Positions 1 through 13,255 of a stretch of DNA of 64,000 bases are shown piece by piece. Position numbers and translations under genes: made by a program. Numbering within the stretch: position 1 is the first letter of the stretch; every line of letters starts with the position of its first letter. Origin of the DNA: Begonia masoniana (taxonomy: Eukaryota; Streptophyta; Magnoliopsida; Cucurbitales; Begoniaceae). The DNA lies in the NCBI GenBank assembly GCA_022432975.1, contig CM039506.1, positions 11,722,831-11,786,830 on the forward strand, given 5' to 3'. The notes under the pieces are model-generated. The model ran no database searches, was not told the origin of the DNA, and worked only from the letters and a program-made list of their open reading frames with translations.

Positions 1-880
<880 letters not shown>

Positions 881-1112
881 CTTCTTTTTATATTTAAAAT
901 ATTCTTCTCGTTGGTCTGATTTAGATAAACCTTTCATCTTAGGTTTAGGTACATGATAAGTAAATTGATCACAGAATTCACCTATTTCTTTTCTACCTGT
1001 TAAATTCTGTTTTTTCATTTGATATTGTAATTTCATATCATTACATAAAGATAAATCTTCTTGAACACATATACTAATTAAATGACCATAAGTACATGTA
1101 GACCAATGAATA
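881..1112 (-). pseudogene. Endogenous pararetrovirus fragment, capsid-like 3' part
   Basis: Read on the minus strand this piece has one open frame without stops, ending in a lysine-rich tail that runs into the T tract. It is the downstream continuation of the relic at 10848-10879 and 11231-12364: removing the solo LTR at 1118-10842 and one copy of its AATTG TSD restores continuity. AT-rich codon use, position downstream of the GWWDNYL-type segment and the basic tail fit the end of a caulimovirid capsid region. A zinc knuckle, expected next in such proteins, would lie beyond the window. Reverse transcriptase is not seen. The family call is inference from the neighbouring pieces. Confidence 0.6.
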
Positions 1113-1240
1113 AATTGTGTAACGCCCCGAAAACCCACCCGGATTCTCGGTTCGCTACAGGGACTACTCTGAGCTAAACGACTCACTAATTTTCCTTATT
1201 CCTAACCATTAAGCACCACGGCGTCCTCCCCGAAAATTTC

Positions 1241-3358
1241 GACTCGAAGTGCAACCGCCCGAGACAGTCGGTCGATACATCGCGCTGCCATCGGCACGTC
1301 GCCACCGTCCCAGCTCATCCCGGAAACGGGGCCCACAGTCACACTCCAGCCCCTGTCTCGACTCGAAGTGCAACCGCCCGAGACAGTCGGTCGATACATC
1401 GCGCTGCCATCGGCACGTCGCCACCGTCCCAGCTCATCCCGGAAACGGGGCCCACAGTCACACTCCAGCCCCTGTCTCGACTCGAAGTGCAACCGCCCGA
1501 GACAGTCGGTCGATACATCGCGCTGCCATCGGCACGTCGCCACCGTCCCAGCTCATCCCGGAAACGGGGCCCACAGTCACACTCCAGCCCCTGTCTCGAC
1601 TCGAAGTGCAACCGCCCGAGACAGTCGGTCGATACATCGCGCTGCCATCGGCACGTCGCCACCGTCCCAGCTCATCCCGGAAACGGGGCCCACAGTCACA
1701 CTCCAGCCCCTGTCTCGACTCGAAGTGCAACCGCCCGAGACAGTCGGTCGATACATCGCGCTGCCATCGGCACGTCGCCACCGTCCCAGCTCATCCCGGA
1801 AACGGGGCCCACAGTCACACTCCAGCCCCTGTCTCGACTCGAAGTGCAACCGCCCGAGACAGTCGGTCGATACATCGCGCTGCCATCGGCACGTCGCCAC
1901 CGTCCCAGCTCATCCCGGAAACGGGGCCCACAGTCACACTCCAGCCCCTGTCTCGACTCGAAGTGCAACCGCCCGAGACAGTCGGTCGATACATCGCGCT
2001 GCCATCGGCACGTCGCCACCGTCCCAGCTCATCCCGGAAACGGGGCCCACAGTCACACTCCAGCCCCTGTCTCGACTCGAAGTGCAACCGCCCGAGACAG
2101 TCGGTCGATACATCGCGCTGCCATCGGCACGTCGCCACCGTCCCAGCTCATCCCGGAAACGGGGCCCACAGTCACACTCCAGCCCCTGTCTCGACTCGAA
2201 GTGCAACCGCCCGAGACAGTCGGTCGATACATCGCGCTGCCATCGGCACGTCGCCACCGTCCCAGCTCATCCCGGAAACGGGGCCCACAGTCACACTCCA
2301 GCCCCTGTCTCGACTCGAAGTGCAACCGCCCGAGACAGTCGGTCGATACATCGCGCTGCCATCGGCACGTCGCCACCGTCCCAGCTCATCCCGGAAACGG
2401 GGCCCACAGTCACACTCCAGCCCCTGTCTCGACTCGAAGTGCAACCGCCCGAGACAGTCGGTCGATACATCGCGCTGCCATCGGCACGTCGCCACCGTCC
2501 CAGCTCATCCCGGAAACGGGGCCCACAGTCACACTCCAGCCCCTGTCTCGACTCGAAGTGCAACCGCCCGAGACAGTCGGTCGATACATCGCGCTGCCAT
2601 CGGCACGTCGCCACCGTCCCAGCTCATCCCGGAAACGGGGCCCACAGTCACACTCCAGCCCCTGTCTCGACTCGAAGTGCAACCGCCCGAGACAGTCGGT
2701 CGATACATCGCGCTGCCATCGGCACGTCGCCACCGTCCCAGCTCATCCCGGAAACGGGGCCCACAGTCACACTCCAGCCCCTGTCTCGACTCGAAGTGCA
2801 ACCGCCCGAGACAGTAGGTCGATACATCGCGCTGCCATCGGCACGTCGCCACCGTCCCAGCTCATCCTGGAAACGGGGCCCACAGTCGCATTCCAGCCCC
2901 TGCCTCGACTCGAAGTGCAACCGCCCGAGACAGTCGGTCGATACATCGCGCTGCCATCGGCACGTCGCCACCGTCCCAGCTCATCCCGGAAACGGGGCCC
3001 ACAGTCACACTCCAGCCCCTGTCTCGACTCGAAGTGCAACCGCCCGAGACAGTCGGTCGATACATCGCGCTGCCATCGGCACGTCGCCACCGTCCCAGCT
3101 CATCCCGAAAACGGGGCCCACAGTCACACTCCAGCCCCTGTCTCGACTCGAAGTGCAACCGCCCGAGACAGTCGGTCGATACATCGCGCTGCCATCGGCA
3201 CGTCGCCACCGTCCCAGCTCATCCCGGAAACGGGGCCCACAGTCACACTCCAGCCCCTGTCTCGACTCGAAGTGCAACCGCCCGAGACAGTCGGTCGATA
3301 CATCGCGCTGCCATCGGCACGTCGCCACCGTCCCAGCTCATCCCGGAAACGGGGCCCA
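1241..3358. repeat. 119-bp tandem array, 17 full copies plus a partial 18th
   Basis: Copies begin GACTCGAAGTGCAACCGCCC at 1241, 1360 and every 119 bases to 3264; the last copy is cut at about 3358. Most copies are identical, with a few single-base variants near 2816-2910 and 3108. The unit is GC-rich compared with the surroundings and holds an ACGT core (GGCACGTCGCC). Because 119 is not a multiple of three and the unit lacks stops on the plus strand, it gives long meaningless open frames of up to about 700 codons. Confidence 0.97.
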
Positions 3359-6300
3359 CAACCCACACAGGACTCACAACCTACACAGGACTCACAACCT
3401 ACACAGGACTCACAACCTACCCACAACTAGCCCACAACCCACACAGGACTCACAACCTACACAGGACTCACAACCTACACAGGACTCACAACCTACACAG
3501 GACTCACAACCTATGCAAAGCTAGCCCACAACCCACACAGGACTCACAACCTACACAGGACTCACAACCTACACAGGACTCACAACCTACACAGGACTCA
3601 CAACCTACACAGGACTCACAACCTACACAGGACTCACAACCTATGCAAAGCTAGCCCACAACCCACACAGGACTCACAACCTACACAGGACTCACAACCT
3701 ACACAGGACTCACAACCTACACAGGACTCACAACCTACACAGGACTCACAACCTATGCAAAGCTAGCCCACAACCCACACAGGACTCACAACCTACACAG
3801 GACTCACAACCTACACAGGACTCACAACCTACACAGGACTCACAACCTACACAGGACTCACAACCTACACAGGACTCACAACCTACCCACAACTAGCCCA
3901 CAACCCACACAGGACTCACAACCTACCCACAACTAGCCCACAACCCACACAGGACTCACAACCTATGCAAAGCTAGCCCACAACCCACACAGGACTCACA
4001 ACCTACACAGGACTCACAACCTATGCAAAGCTAGCCCACAACCCACACAGGACTCACAACCTACACAGGACTCACAACCTATGCAAAGCTAGCCCACAAC
4101 CCACACAGGACTCACAACCTACACAGGACTCACAACCTATGCAAAGCTAGCCCACAACCCACACAGGACTCACAACCTACACAGGACTCACAACCTATGC
4201 AAAGCTAGCCCACAACCCACACAGGACTCACAACCTACCCACAACTAGCCCACAACCCACACAGGACTCACAACCTACACAGGACTCACAACCTACACAG
4301 GACTCACAACCTACACAGGACTCACAACCTACACAGGACTCACAACCTATGCAAAGCTAGCCCACAACCCACACAGGACTCACAACCTATGCAAAGCTAG
4401 CCCACAACCTGCACATGACTCACAACCTACCCACAACTAGCCCACAACCCACACAGGACTCACAACCTACACAGGACTCACAACCTACCCACAACTAGCC
4501 CACAACCTGCACATGACTCACAACCTACACAGGACTCACAACCTACCCACAACTAGCCCACAACCTGCACATGACTCACAACCTACACAGGACTCACAAC
4601 CTATGCAAAGCTAGCCCACAACCCACACAGGACTCACAACCTACACAGGACTCACAACCTACACAGGACTCACAACCTACACAGGACTCACAACCTACAC
4701 AGGACTCACAACCTACCCACAACTAGCCCACAACCCACACAGGACTCACAACCTACACAGGACTCACAACCTACACAGGACTCACAACCTACCCACAACT
4801 AGCCCACAACCTGCACATGACTCACAACCTACACAGGACTCACAACCTACCCACAACTAGCCCACAACCCACACAGGACTCACAACCTACACAGGACTCA
4901 CAACCTACCCACAACTAGCCCACAACCCACACAGGACTCACAACCTACCCACAACTAGCCCACAACCTGCACATGACTCACAACCTACACAGGACTCACA
5001 ACCTACCCACAACTAGCCCACAACCCACACAGGACTCACAACCTACCCACAACTAGCCCACAACCCACACAGGACTCACAACCTATGCAAAGCTAGCCCA
5101 CAACCCACACAGGACTCACAACCTACCCACAACTAGCCCACAACCCACACAGGACTCACAACCTACACAGGACTCACAACCTATGCAAAGCTAGCCCACA
5201 ACCCACACAGGACTCACAACCTACACAGGACTCACAACCTACACAGGACTCACAACCTATGCAAAGCTAGCCCACAACCCACACAGGACTCACAACCTAC
5301 CCACAACTAGCCCACAACCTACACAGGACTCACAACCTACACAGGACTCACAACCTACCCACAACTAGCCCACAACCCACACAGGACTCACAACCTATGC
5401 AAAGCTAGCCCACAACCCACACAGGACTCACAACCTACACAGGACTCACAACCTATGCAAAGCTAGCCCACAACCCACACAGGACTCACAACCTACACAG
5501 GACTCACAACCTACACAGGACTCACAACCTACACAGGACTCACAACCTATGCAAAGCTAGCCCACAACCCACACAGGACTCACAACCTACACAGGACTCA
5601 CAACCTATGCAAAGCTAGCCCACAACCCACACAGGACTCACAACCTATGCAAAGCTAGCCCACAACCCACACAGGACTCACAACCTATGCAAAGCTAGCC
5701 CACAACCCACACAGGACTCACAACCTACACAGGACTCACAACCTACACAGGACTCACAACCTATGCAAAGCTAGCCCACAACCCACACAGGACTCACAAC
5801 CTACACAGGACTCACAACCTACCCACAACTAGCCCACAACCCACACAGGACTCACAACCTACACAGGACTCACAACCTACCCACAACTAGCCCACAACCC
5901 ACACAGGACTCACAACCTACACAGGACTCACAACCTACACAGGACTCACAACCTACACAGGACTCACAACCTACACAGGACTCACAACCTACCCACAACT
6001 AGCCCACAACCCACACAGGACTCACAACCTACCCACAACTAGCCCACAACCCACACAGGACTCACAACCTACCCACAACTAGCCCACAACCCACACAGGA
6101 CTCACAACCTATGCAAAGCTAGCCCACAACCCACACAGGACTCACAACCTACCCACAACTAGCCCACAACCCACACAGGACTCACAACCTACCCACAACT
6201 AGCCCACAACCTGCACATGACTCACAACCTACACAGGACTCACAACCTACACAGGACTCACAACCTACACAGGACTCACAACCTATGCAAAGCTAGCCCA

Positions 6301-9300
6301 CAACCCACACAGGACTCACAACCTACCCACAACTAGCCCACAACCCACACAGGACTCACAACCTACCCACAACTAGCCCACAACCCACACAGGACTCACA
6401 ACCTATGCAAAGCTAGCCCACAACCTGCACATGACTCACAACCTACACAGGACTCACAACCTACACAGGACTCACAACCTACACAGGACTCACAACCTAT
6501 GCAAAGCTAGCCCACAACCCACACAGGACTCACAACCTACACAGGACTCACAACCTACCCACAACTAGCCCACAACCCACACAGGACTCACAACCTACAC
6601 AGGACTCACAACCTACACAGGACTCACAACCTACACAGGACTCACAACCTATGCAAAGCTAGCCCACAACCCACACAGGACTCACAACCTACACAGGACT
6701 CACAACCTACACAGGACTCACAACCTACACAGGACTCACAACCTACACAGGACTCACAACCTACACAGGACTCACAACCTACACAGGACTCACAACCTAC
6801 ACAGGACTCACAACCTACACAGGACTCACAACCTATGCAAAGCTAGCCCACAACCCACACAGGACTCACAACCTACCCACAACTAGCCCACAACCCACAC
6901 AGGACTCACAACCTATGCAAAGCTAGCCCACAACCCACACAGGACTCACAACCTACACAGGACTCACAACCTATGCAAAGCTAGCCCACAACCCACACAG
7001 GACTCACAACCTACCCACAACTAGCCCACAACCCACACAGGACTCACAACCTATGCAAAGCTAGCCCACAACCCACACAGGACTCACAACCTACCCACAA
7101 CTAGCCCACAACCTGCACATGACTCACAACCTATGCAAAGCTAGCCCACAACCTGCACATGACTCACAACCTACACAGGACTCACAACCTACACAGGACT
7201 CACAACCTACACAGGACTCACAACCTACCCACAACTAGCCCACAACCCACACAGGACTCACAACCTACACAGGACTCACAACCTATGCAAAGCTAGCCCA
7301 CAACCTGCACATGACTCACAACCTACACAGGACTCACAACCTACACAGGACTCACAACCTACACAGGACTCACAACCTACACAGGACTCACAACCTACAC
7401 AGGACTCACAACCTACCCACAACTAGCCCACAACCTGCACATGACTCACAACCTACACAGGACTCACAACCTACACAGGACTCACAACCTACACAGGACT
7501 CACAACCTACACAGGACTCACAACCTACACAGGACTCACAACCTACACAGGACTCACAACCTACACAGGACTCACAACCTACACAGGACTCACAACCTAC
7601 CCACAACTAGCCCACAACCCACACAGGACTCACAACCTACACAGGACTCACAACCTATGCAAAGCTAGCCCACAACCCACACAGGACTCACAACCTACAC
7701 AGGACTCACAACCTACACAGGACTCACAACCTACACAGGACTCACAACCTATGCAAAGCTAGCCCACAACCCACACAGGACTCACAACCTACCCACAACT
7801 AGCCCACAACCTGCACATGACTCACAACCTATGCAAAGCTAGCCCACAACCTGCACATGACTCACAACCTATGCAAAGCTAGCCCACAACCTGCACATGA
7901 CTCACAACCTATGCAAAGCTAGCCCACAACCCACACAGGACTCACAACCTACCCACAACTAGCCCACAACCCACACAGGACTCACAACCTATGCAAAGCT
8001 AGCCCACAACCTGCACATGACTCACAACCTACCCACAACTAGCCCACAACCTGCACATGACTCACAACCTACCCACAACTAGCCCACAACCTGCACATGA
8101 CTCACAACCTACCCACAACTAGCCCACAACCTGCACATGACTCACAACCTACCCACAACTAGCCCACAACCCACACAGGACTCACAACCTACCCACAACT
8201 AGCCCACAACCTGCACATGACTCACAACCTACCCACAACTAGCCCACAACCTGCACATGACTCACAACCTACCCACAACTAGCCCACAACCCACACAGGA
8301 CTCACAACCTATGCAAAGCTAGCCCACAACCCACACAGGACTCACAACCTACCCACAACTAGCCCACAACCTGCACATGACTCACAACCTATGCAAAGCT
8401 AGCCCACAACCTGCACATGACTCACAACCTATGCAAAGCTAGCCCACAACCTGCACATGACTCACAACCTATGCAAAGCTAGCCCACAACCCACACAGGA
8501 CTCACAACCTATGCAAAGCTAGCCCACAACCTGCACATGACTCACAACCTATGCAAAGCTAGCCCACAACCCACACAGGACTCACAACCTACCCACAACT
8601 AGCCCACAACCTGCACATGACTCACAACCTATGCAAAGCTAGCCCACAACCTGCACATGACTCACAACCTATGCAAAGCTAGCCCACAACCCACACAGGA
8701 CTCACAACCTACCCACAACTAGCCCACAACCTGCACATGACTCACAACCTACCCACAACTAGCCCACAACCCACACAGGACTCACAACCTATGCAAAGCT
8801 AGCCCACAACCTGCACATGACTCACAACCTACCCACAACTAGCCCACAACCTGCACATGACTCACAACCTACCCACAACTAGCCCACAACCCACACAGGA
8901 CTCACAACCTACCCACAACTAGCCCACAACCCACACAGGACTCACAACCTATGCAAAGCTAGCCCACAACCCACACAGGACTCACAACCTACCCACAACT
9001 AGCCCACAACCCACACAGGACTCACAACCTATGCAAAGCTAGCCCACAACCCACACAGGACTCACAACCTATGCAAAGCTAGCCCACAACCCACACAGGA
9101 CTCACAACCTACCCACAACTAGCCCACAACCTGCACATGACTCACAACCTATGCAAAGCTAGCCCACAACCTGCACATGACTCACAACCTATGCAAAGCT
9201 AGCCCACAACCTGCACATGACTCACAACCTATGCAAAGCTAGCCCACAACCTGCACATGACTCACAACCTATGCAAAGCTAGCCCACAACCTGCACATGA

Positions 9301-9668
9301 CTCACAACCTATGCAAAGCTAGCCCACAACCTGCACATGACTCACAACCTATGCAAAGCTAGCCCACAACCCACACAGGACTCACAACCTATGCAAAGCT
9401 AGCCCACAACCCACACAGGACTCACAACCTATGCAAAGCTAGCCCACAACCCACACAGGACTCACAACCTATGCAAAGCTAGCCCACAACCCACACAGGA
9501 CTCACAACCTACCCACAACTAGCCCACAACCTGCACATGACTCACAACCTACCCACAACTAGCCCACAACCCACACAGGACTCACAACCTACCCACAACT
9601 AGCCCACAACCTGCACATGACTCACAACCTATGCAAAGCTAGCCCACAACCCACACAGGACTCACAAC
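3359..9668. repeat. 6.3-kb mosaic minisatellite of 18- and 40-bp units
   Basis: The array mixes an 18-bp unit (ACACAGGACTCACAACCT) with about 40-bp units. A 40-bp unit is one of two 21-bp spacers (ACCCACAACTAGCCCACAACC or ATGCAAAGCTAGCCCACAACC) followed by a CACACAGG- or TGCACATG-type ACTCACAACCT tail. The left part is rich in runs of the 18-bp unit; from about 7.8 kb rightwards it is almost purely 40-bp units with TGCACATG tails common. It joins the 119-bp array within the shared string CCCACA. Open frames in it are artefacts. Confidence 0.96.
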
Positions 9669-9731
9669 AAGCAAGTGTGGTGTAGGCCCTTCTGGGGACT
9701 CTCAATCATTTACACCCACACTACTACTTAC

Positions 9732-9771
9732 TTGGCGTCCTAGCGAGCTCGGTTTTGGTATGTCACGTCAC
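9732..9771 (-). other. Putative LTR mini-exon (B)
   Basis: On the minus strand GTAG|GTGACG precedes and CCAA|GTAAGT follows this 40-nt segment. The same acceptor, short exon, donor order is found in the other LTRs of the window. Splicing is inferred; no transcript is visible. Confidence 0.45.
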
Positions 9772-10558
9772 CTACGGCTTCACCTAGCACAATTCAACAT
9801 CCACGTTAGTACATAGGCTTAAACTCGCCAATTTATCCTAAAACTAACATTTCTAACTTAACCCAACTCACAACTAACTAAACGGGTCATTAATTTGGTC
9901 CGATTAAAAACCAACCCGAAACTTTGATCGCACCTAATTTTCGCGTCGGTTATCAGAATCGAACGATTCCAGTGACCACGCACTCCTCTAACAACCTAGT
10001 TTAACATACCATGAGAGAATTTAAAACGAATAATCATAGCAAGGTCAAAACTCAAGAAAACAGAACCGGTTTTTAGGAAATTCCAATTTTCCATTTTCGG
10101 TTTTTCAACAAACTCTTTCAAGCTATCACCAATTCATCACATTCTAACATATTAAGCATAATTTAAACAATTCCAAGGTTCCAAATTCCAGAACCCGGAC
10201 CACAGCCCCCACTCCCCTCCCTTTCCTCTCGGTTTCACCCCTGAAACAGGGGTATCTCAGCCACTGAGAATCGCCCATCGCACACCCCAATTCCCCCCTT
10301 ATTTTCGTCACCAAAACCACAAGAAAAACTCGGCCAACATGCTCCACCCGTAAGACCACACCGAGGCCGCGCATAAGAGGGGAAAACAGGGAGGAGAACT
10401 CACCTCTTTTCGTCAAGACTGGAGCATGTAATCAAAGAGAGAGAGAGAGAGATTTCTTCTCGCCGGAGCTCGCTCGTCTGAACGGCGGTCGGAACTGCGT
10501 GGTCGCTGGAGGAGAATCGTCGCTCGGGCTCCTCTGTTCAGGCGCTCGGTAGTAGAAA

Positions 10559-10587
10559 CTGAATGGCTTCTTCGTGAAGCCATTCAG
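10559..10587. repeat. AATGGCTTC inverted repeat in LTR B
   Basis: Twelve-base arms CTGAATGGCTTC and GAAGCCATTCAG with a short centre. Equivalent palindromes occur at the same place in other LTRs: 41464-41492, 52331-52352 and 59930-59950. It lies between an AT-rich stretch and a GC-rich stretch in each. Confidence 0.75.
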
Positions 10588-10847
10588 TTTTCTATATATA
10601 TTTTTTTTATTAATTTAATTAATTTATTTTATTTTTAGTTAACTGAATTACTAAATCGCCCTCACATTGTTTGAACTCTCGTATTTCTGTTAAGTTCGCG
10701 TCCCCCCTCTGGACCTAAAATTTTAGAAATCATCTTCCAAATAAAATCTTAAGTTTTAATAAACTAGCTAACCCGTTAAAATCTCTCACGGAAATTCTAA
10801 CAAGATTTTTAATTTACTAGGTAAAATTTTCGGGTTATTACAAATTG

Positions 10848-10879
10848 ACCTTTATTTAATTCTAATAATTTATCTTTAA
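10848..10879 (-). pseudogene. Pararetrovirus sliver between solo LTR B and a MITE
   Basis: Thirty-two AT-rich bases between the AATTG TSD of LTR B and the TACATTTAG TSD of the MITE. They link the 881-1112 fragment to 11231-12364 in the same orientation. Alone the piece is unrecognisable; the call rests on the two insertions that bracket it. Confidence 0.55.
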
Positions 10880-10888
10880 TACATTTAG

Positions 10889-11221
10889 TGCAACAACCCC
10901 CCTCACACCTCTTGGGCCAGGCCTCGCCCCGCAACCAGGTCAGGGCAAGTTGTGCAGTCCTTGCCCACAGGCCCAGGCCCTGCCACGTGGTAGCCACACA
11001 GGCCCGCCACGTGTACTCACGATCTTCCCTCTCCCTGCAGAGGGTTTTTGCCTTCCCCCTCACTCGAACCCAGGACCTCAGGGACTAGTACCTGGGGTAC
11101 AAATGAGGAGTACCACTTGAGCTACCACGTGGCAGGGCCTGGGCCTGTGGGCGAGGACTGCACAACTTGCCCTGACCTGGGTGCGTGGCGAGGCCCGGCC
11201 TAAGAGGTGTGTGGGGGTTGT
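10889..11221. mobile_element. 333-bp Mutator-type MITE with hairpin arms
   Basis: Two arms of about 100 bp (10889-10993 and 11122-11221) are imperfect reverse complements around a loop of about 130 bp. The flanks carry a 9-bp direct repeat TACATTTAG (10880-10888 and 11222-11230), the TSD length typical of Mutator-like elements. Three extra bases (TGC) sit at the left end outside the matching arm. No transposase is encoded. The loop carries tRNA-like promoter boxes. A related hairpin element lies at 43550-43779; both share a core around CTCACGATCTTCCCTCTCCC. It is inserted in the pararetrovirus relic. Confidence 0.85.
11062..11124 (-). promoter_or_regulatory. tRNA-like A and B boxes (SINE-head-like) inside the MITE
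   Basis: On the minus strand TAGCTCAAGTGG (11113-11124) fits a pol III A box and GGTTCGAGT (11062-11070) fits a B box, with about 42 bases between, as in tRNAs and plant SINEs. No poly-A or T-rich SINE tail is evident. It could be a SINE head or tRNA fragment captured by the MITE; activity is unknown. Confidence 0.5.
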
Positions 11222-11230
11222 TACATTTAG

Positions 11231-12364
11231 CAAATAAATGAGGTAAACCATCAATAAATTTAGACTTCCAATATTCAGAATTAGCATATGTTCTTTGCAT
11301 AACTTTAGTAATAAAAACATCTTTATACTATCTAAAATTGGTTAAAGTTTTACACCTTAAGTTTTGCAATAATTCTCTACCACGTTCTTTTCTTTATTCA
11401 ATGGCTCCAATAAAATGTAATATAATAGCTTGAATAAGGGTATAAACACTATCTTCATAAATATTATTATTATCATGCCGCATAGATGTTAATATTTCAT
11501 GTCTTTGTTCCGGAGATAAATAATTATCCCACCATCCTTTTAATGCACCAGTAAAGCCATTCATAATAAAGGCGGCTATATTCGAATCTTTATTTTGAGA
11601 GGCTTTACAAATACTAGAATACATTAACATTTTATGTAGTACTTCATAAATTTGATATTCAGTTAATCCATCAATATTCCAATCATAAATTGTTTTAGCA
11701 TTATAAGCGATTTGTTCCTGATACCAATTTTCTTCCCATAATAAATCTGATGGAGTAGGTCGTTGGTAATAAGTACGTCTAACTCTATTCCCACCAGGGC
11801 CTTTATTTTGATATCTAACTCAATTAAGAGAGAAAGGTTGATGAATATTAAAAGGATAAGTCTGATTTAATAGATTAAAAGAGTTTTCCATCTTTGTAAT
11901 ATCTTTAAATTGCGAATAATTATCAGATTCTCTAGAATCATCATTTAAAAGAGGACTGCCCTAATTTTCCAAAAGAGGAAGGGTATTAATAACATTAATA
12001 TTTAATGTTTTCATTCGTTGAGCTAATTGTTCAATAAAATCATCATTTTTTCTAGGAGGAGTAAAATTGAATTTAGAGATTAAAATTGGAGGTTTTAGAT
12101 CAAGAATTGAAATATTGTCCTTTTTAGTACCAGAGGAAGATGCAATATCTTCAACCTTTTTTTATCTATTTTAATAAATTTATCTGTTTTAATAAAGAGG
12201 TTATTAAGTTGAATTTCAACTCTTGATAATTGAGTTCCCATAGTTTGCATATGAATATTGGAGTAATTTAATTGCTTAATAATAATTACGGTTTTAGTAA
12301 TCTCTTCCATAGGTGGAGTTAAACTTACTAAAGGAATAGCTTCAATAGTATTATTTTTAAGACT
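11231..12364 (-). pseudogene. Endogenous pararetrovirus (caulimovirid) capsid-region fragment
   Basis: The minus strand encodes a largely continuous but broken frame. Its best piece (11394-11630) contains GFTGALKGWWDNYLSPEQR, the conserved tryptophan-rich block seen in capsid regions of endogenous caulimovirids in many plant genomes. Upstream in coding sense (12095-12310) lies a short coiled-coil-like stretch rich in Ile, Lys and Asn. Stops, for example near 11819, and frame changes show it is dead. It continues from 37384-38745, which lies on the far side of the 25-kb insertion whose AATAG TSD ends at 12369. Codon use is very AT-rich, unlike the LTR elements. No reverse transcriptase part lies in the window. 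Confidence 0.75.
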
Positions 12365-12849
12365 AATAGTGTAGCAACCAGTAATTGTCGGCCTTGAATT
12401 AATAACAACATTTTTGTGACTTTTATTTTTATGGAATTAAGTGAATTTGATTGGTTACTTAAATAGGTTAAAGTTGGTTAGTTAAGGGTATATGTGTAAT
12501 TTGTGAGGTATAAGGTATTAAAGGAGGGTTTAGCTGAAGGTTTAGCCACCACTATTCACTTTCCTTTTTGGGAGCTCAGCTCGACAGACTTCTCTTGGCG
12601 ATTTTCTCTCTGATTCTTCTTCAACTTAGGTGAGTTTTACTTTGATTTCTTGCTGTATTAGTGATTATTAATGATAGAGGGGATTGTAGATGCGTATTTG
12701 GGAATGCTGTAAGTGAGAGTTAAGTTCGGATTTTGTAGCGATTCGGGAATGCTCGAAGAACAGAGCTCCCAACTAGCTTCCTTAGACTTTTAGATAGTTT
12801 AGAATGAGGTTTAGTGAAGATCTAATTGATACTCTGTCTATGGCTTTAG

Positions 12850-12902
12850 GTTCGAGCAAAACCCCCAAAGTAGTTTGCAGCCAAGCATTTCCAGGAAGCT
12901 AG
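12850..12902 (+). other. Putative LTR mini-exon (A, 5' copy)
   Basis: Fifty-three bases between GGCTTTAG and GTAAGTAG. Presumed intron 1 is 12630-12849 (220 nt) and intron 2 is 12903-13376 (474 nt), the latter ending CTAATAGATGAG...GATGTAG with a good branch-point match (CTAAT). Inferred from consensus and from conservation across LTR families. Confidence 0.55.
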
Positions 12903-13074
12903 GTAAGTAGAGTATGTGTGTGCCTTCGGGCCTACATCACAAAACAGTAGGGTTTATGCTTGTTTGTATATTTTCAGTATGTTATGCATCTTGTTTTGAA
13001 AGAATACGAAAATGAATTTACATGTAATGGCATGGTAAGGCATGAGCAGCTTGAATTAATTTAACTATTAAGAG

Positions 13075-13255
13075 AATTAATCCGCCCCTTAATCGAGACA
13101 GATGATATTTTTACTTTGAAAAAAATGATCAACTTCCCATCTAATAGGGGGATCAGATCAGCTATTAAGGGAACTAATCCGCTCCTTAATCGAGTAGAGG
13201 ATGTAGACTTTGGGAAAATTAATCCACTTCCCATTGTACAGAGGAATCAATAGAG
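13075..13255 (+). repeat. Alternating hairpin units in intron 2 of LTR A
   Basis: Two units, each with a TTAAG(R)G...CCCCTTAAT inverted repeat followed by a GGGAA...TTCCC inverted repeat around GATC. The same pair of hairpins recurs in the LTRs of E, C1, F and H with changed but mostly still complementary stem bases. Confidence 0.6.

Larger units (their letters stand above)
1118..10842 (-). mobile_element. Giant solo LTR 'B' swollen by satellite arrays
   Basis: Begins TGTAACGCCCCG and ends GGGTTATTACA, flanked by AATTG at 1113-1117 and 10843-10847. There is no primer binding site, polypurine tract or coding interior, so this is a single LTR left by LTR-LTR recombination. Orientation is minus, because the LTR landmarks (splice-like motifs, CCTACA hairpin, AATGGCTTC palindrome) read on the minus strand. 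It is related to the LTR at 41107-43779. About 8.4 kb of its 9.7 kb is two tandem arrays (1241-3358 and 3359-9668) lying between the CCTACA hairpin and the LTR end. Without the arrays it would be roughly 1.3 kb. It splits the pararetrovirus relic. Confidence 0.88.
9669..10842 (-). other. Unique body of solo LTR B (promoter half)
   Basis: This is the 5' half of LTR B read on the minus strand. From right to left it holds the LTR start (rc of GGGTTATTACA), an AT-rich stretch, an inverted repeat at 10559-10587 (CTGAATGGCTTC / GAAGCCATTCAG), a GC-rich stretch with a GA run at 10436-10451, a presumed intron, a 40-nt mini-exon, a 5' splice-site-like AA|GTAAGT and a small hairpin at 9687-9696 followed by CCTACA. 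I see no protein gene; the open frame at 10144-10416 shows no recognisable domain. Confidence 0.6.

Noticed and set aside
1249..3654. Very long plus-strand open frames (up to 718 codons) and repeated 107-codon minus-strand frames
   Set aside because: They arise because the 119-bp unit lacks stops and its length is not a multiple of three, so all frames cycle through the same peptide series. They have no start context or conserved domain.
3359..9668. CRISPR-like array of short repeats with spacers
   Set aside because: Units abut one another and 'spacers' are themselves a small set of recurring variants. It is eukaryotic minisatellite DNA inside a solo LTR, with no cas genes.
10144..10416. 90-codon minus-strand open frame in LTR B
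   Set aside because: It lies in the GC-rich leader-like part of the LTR, has no recognisable domain, and the related LTR G does not keep an equivalent frame as far as I can see by eye.
11062..11124. A functional tRNA gene
   Set aside because: Only A- and B-box-like segments are present; I see no acceptor stem or anticodon arm that folds as a complete tRNA.
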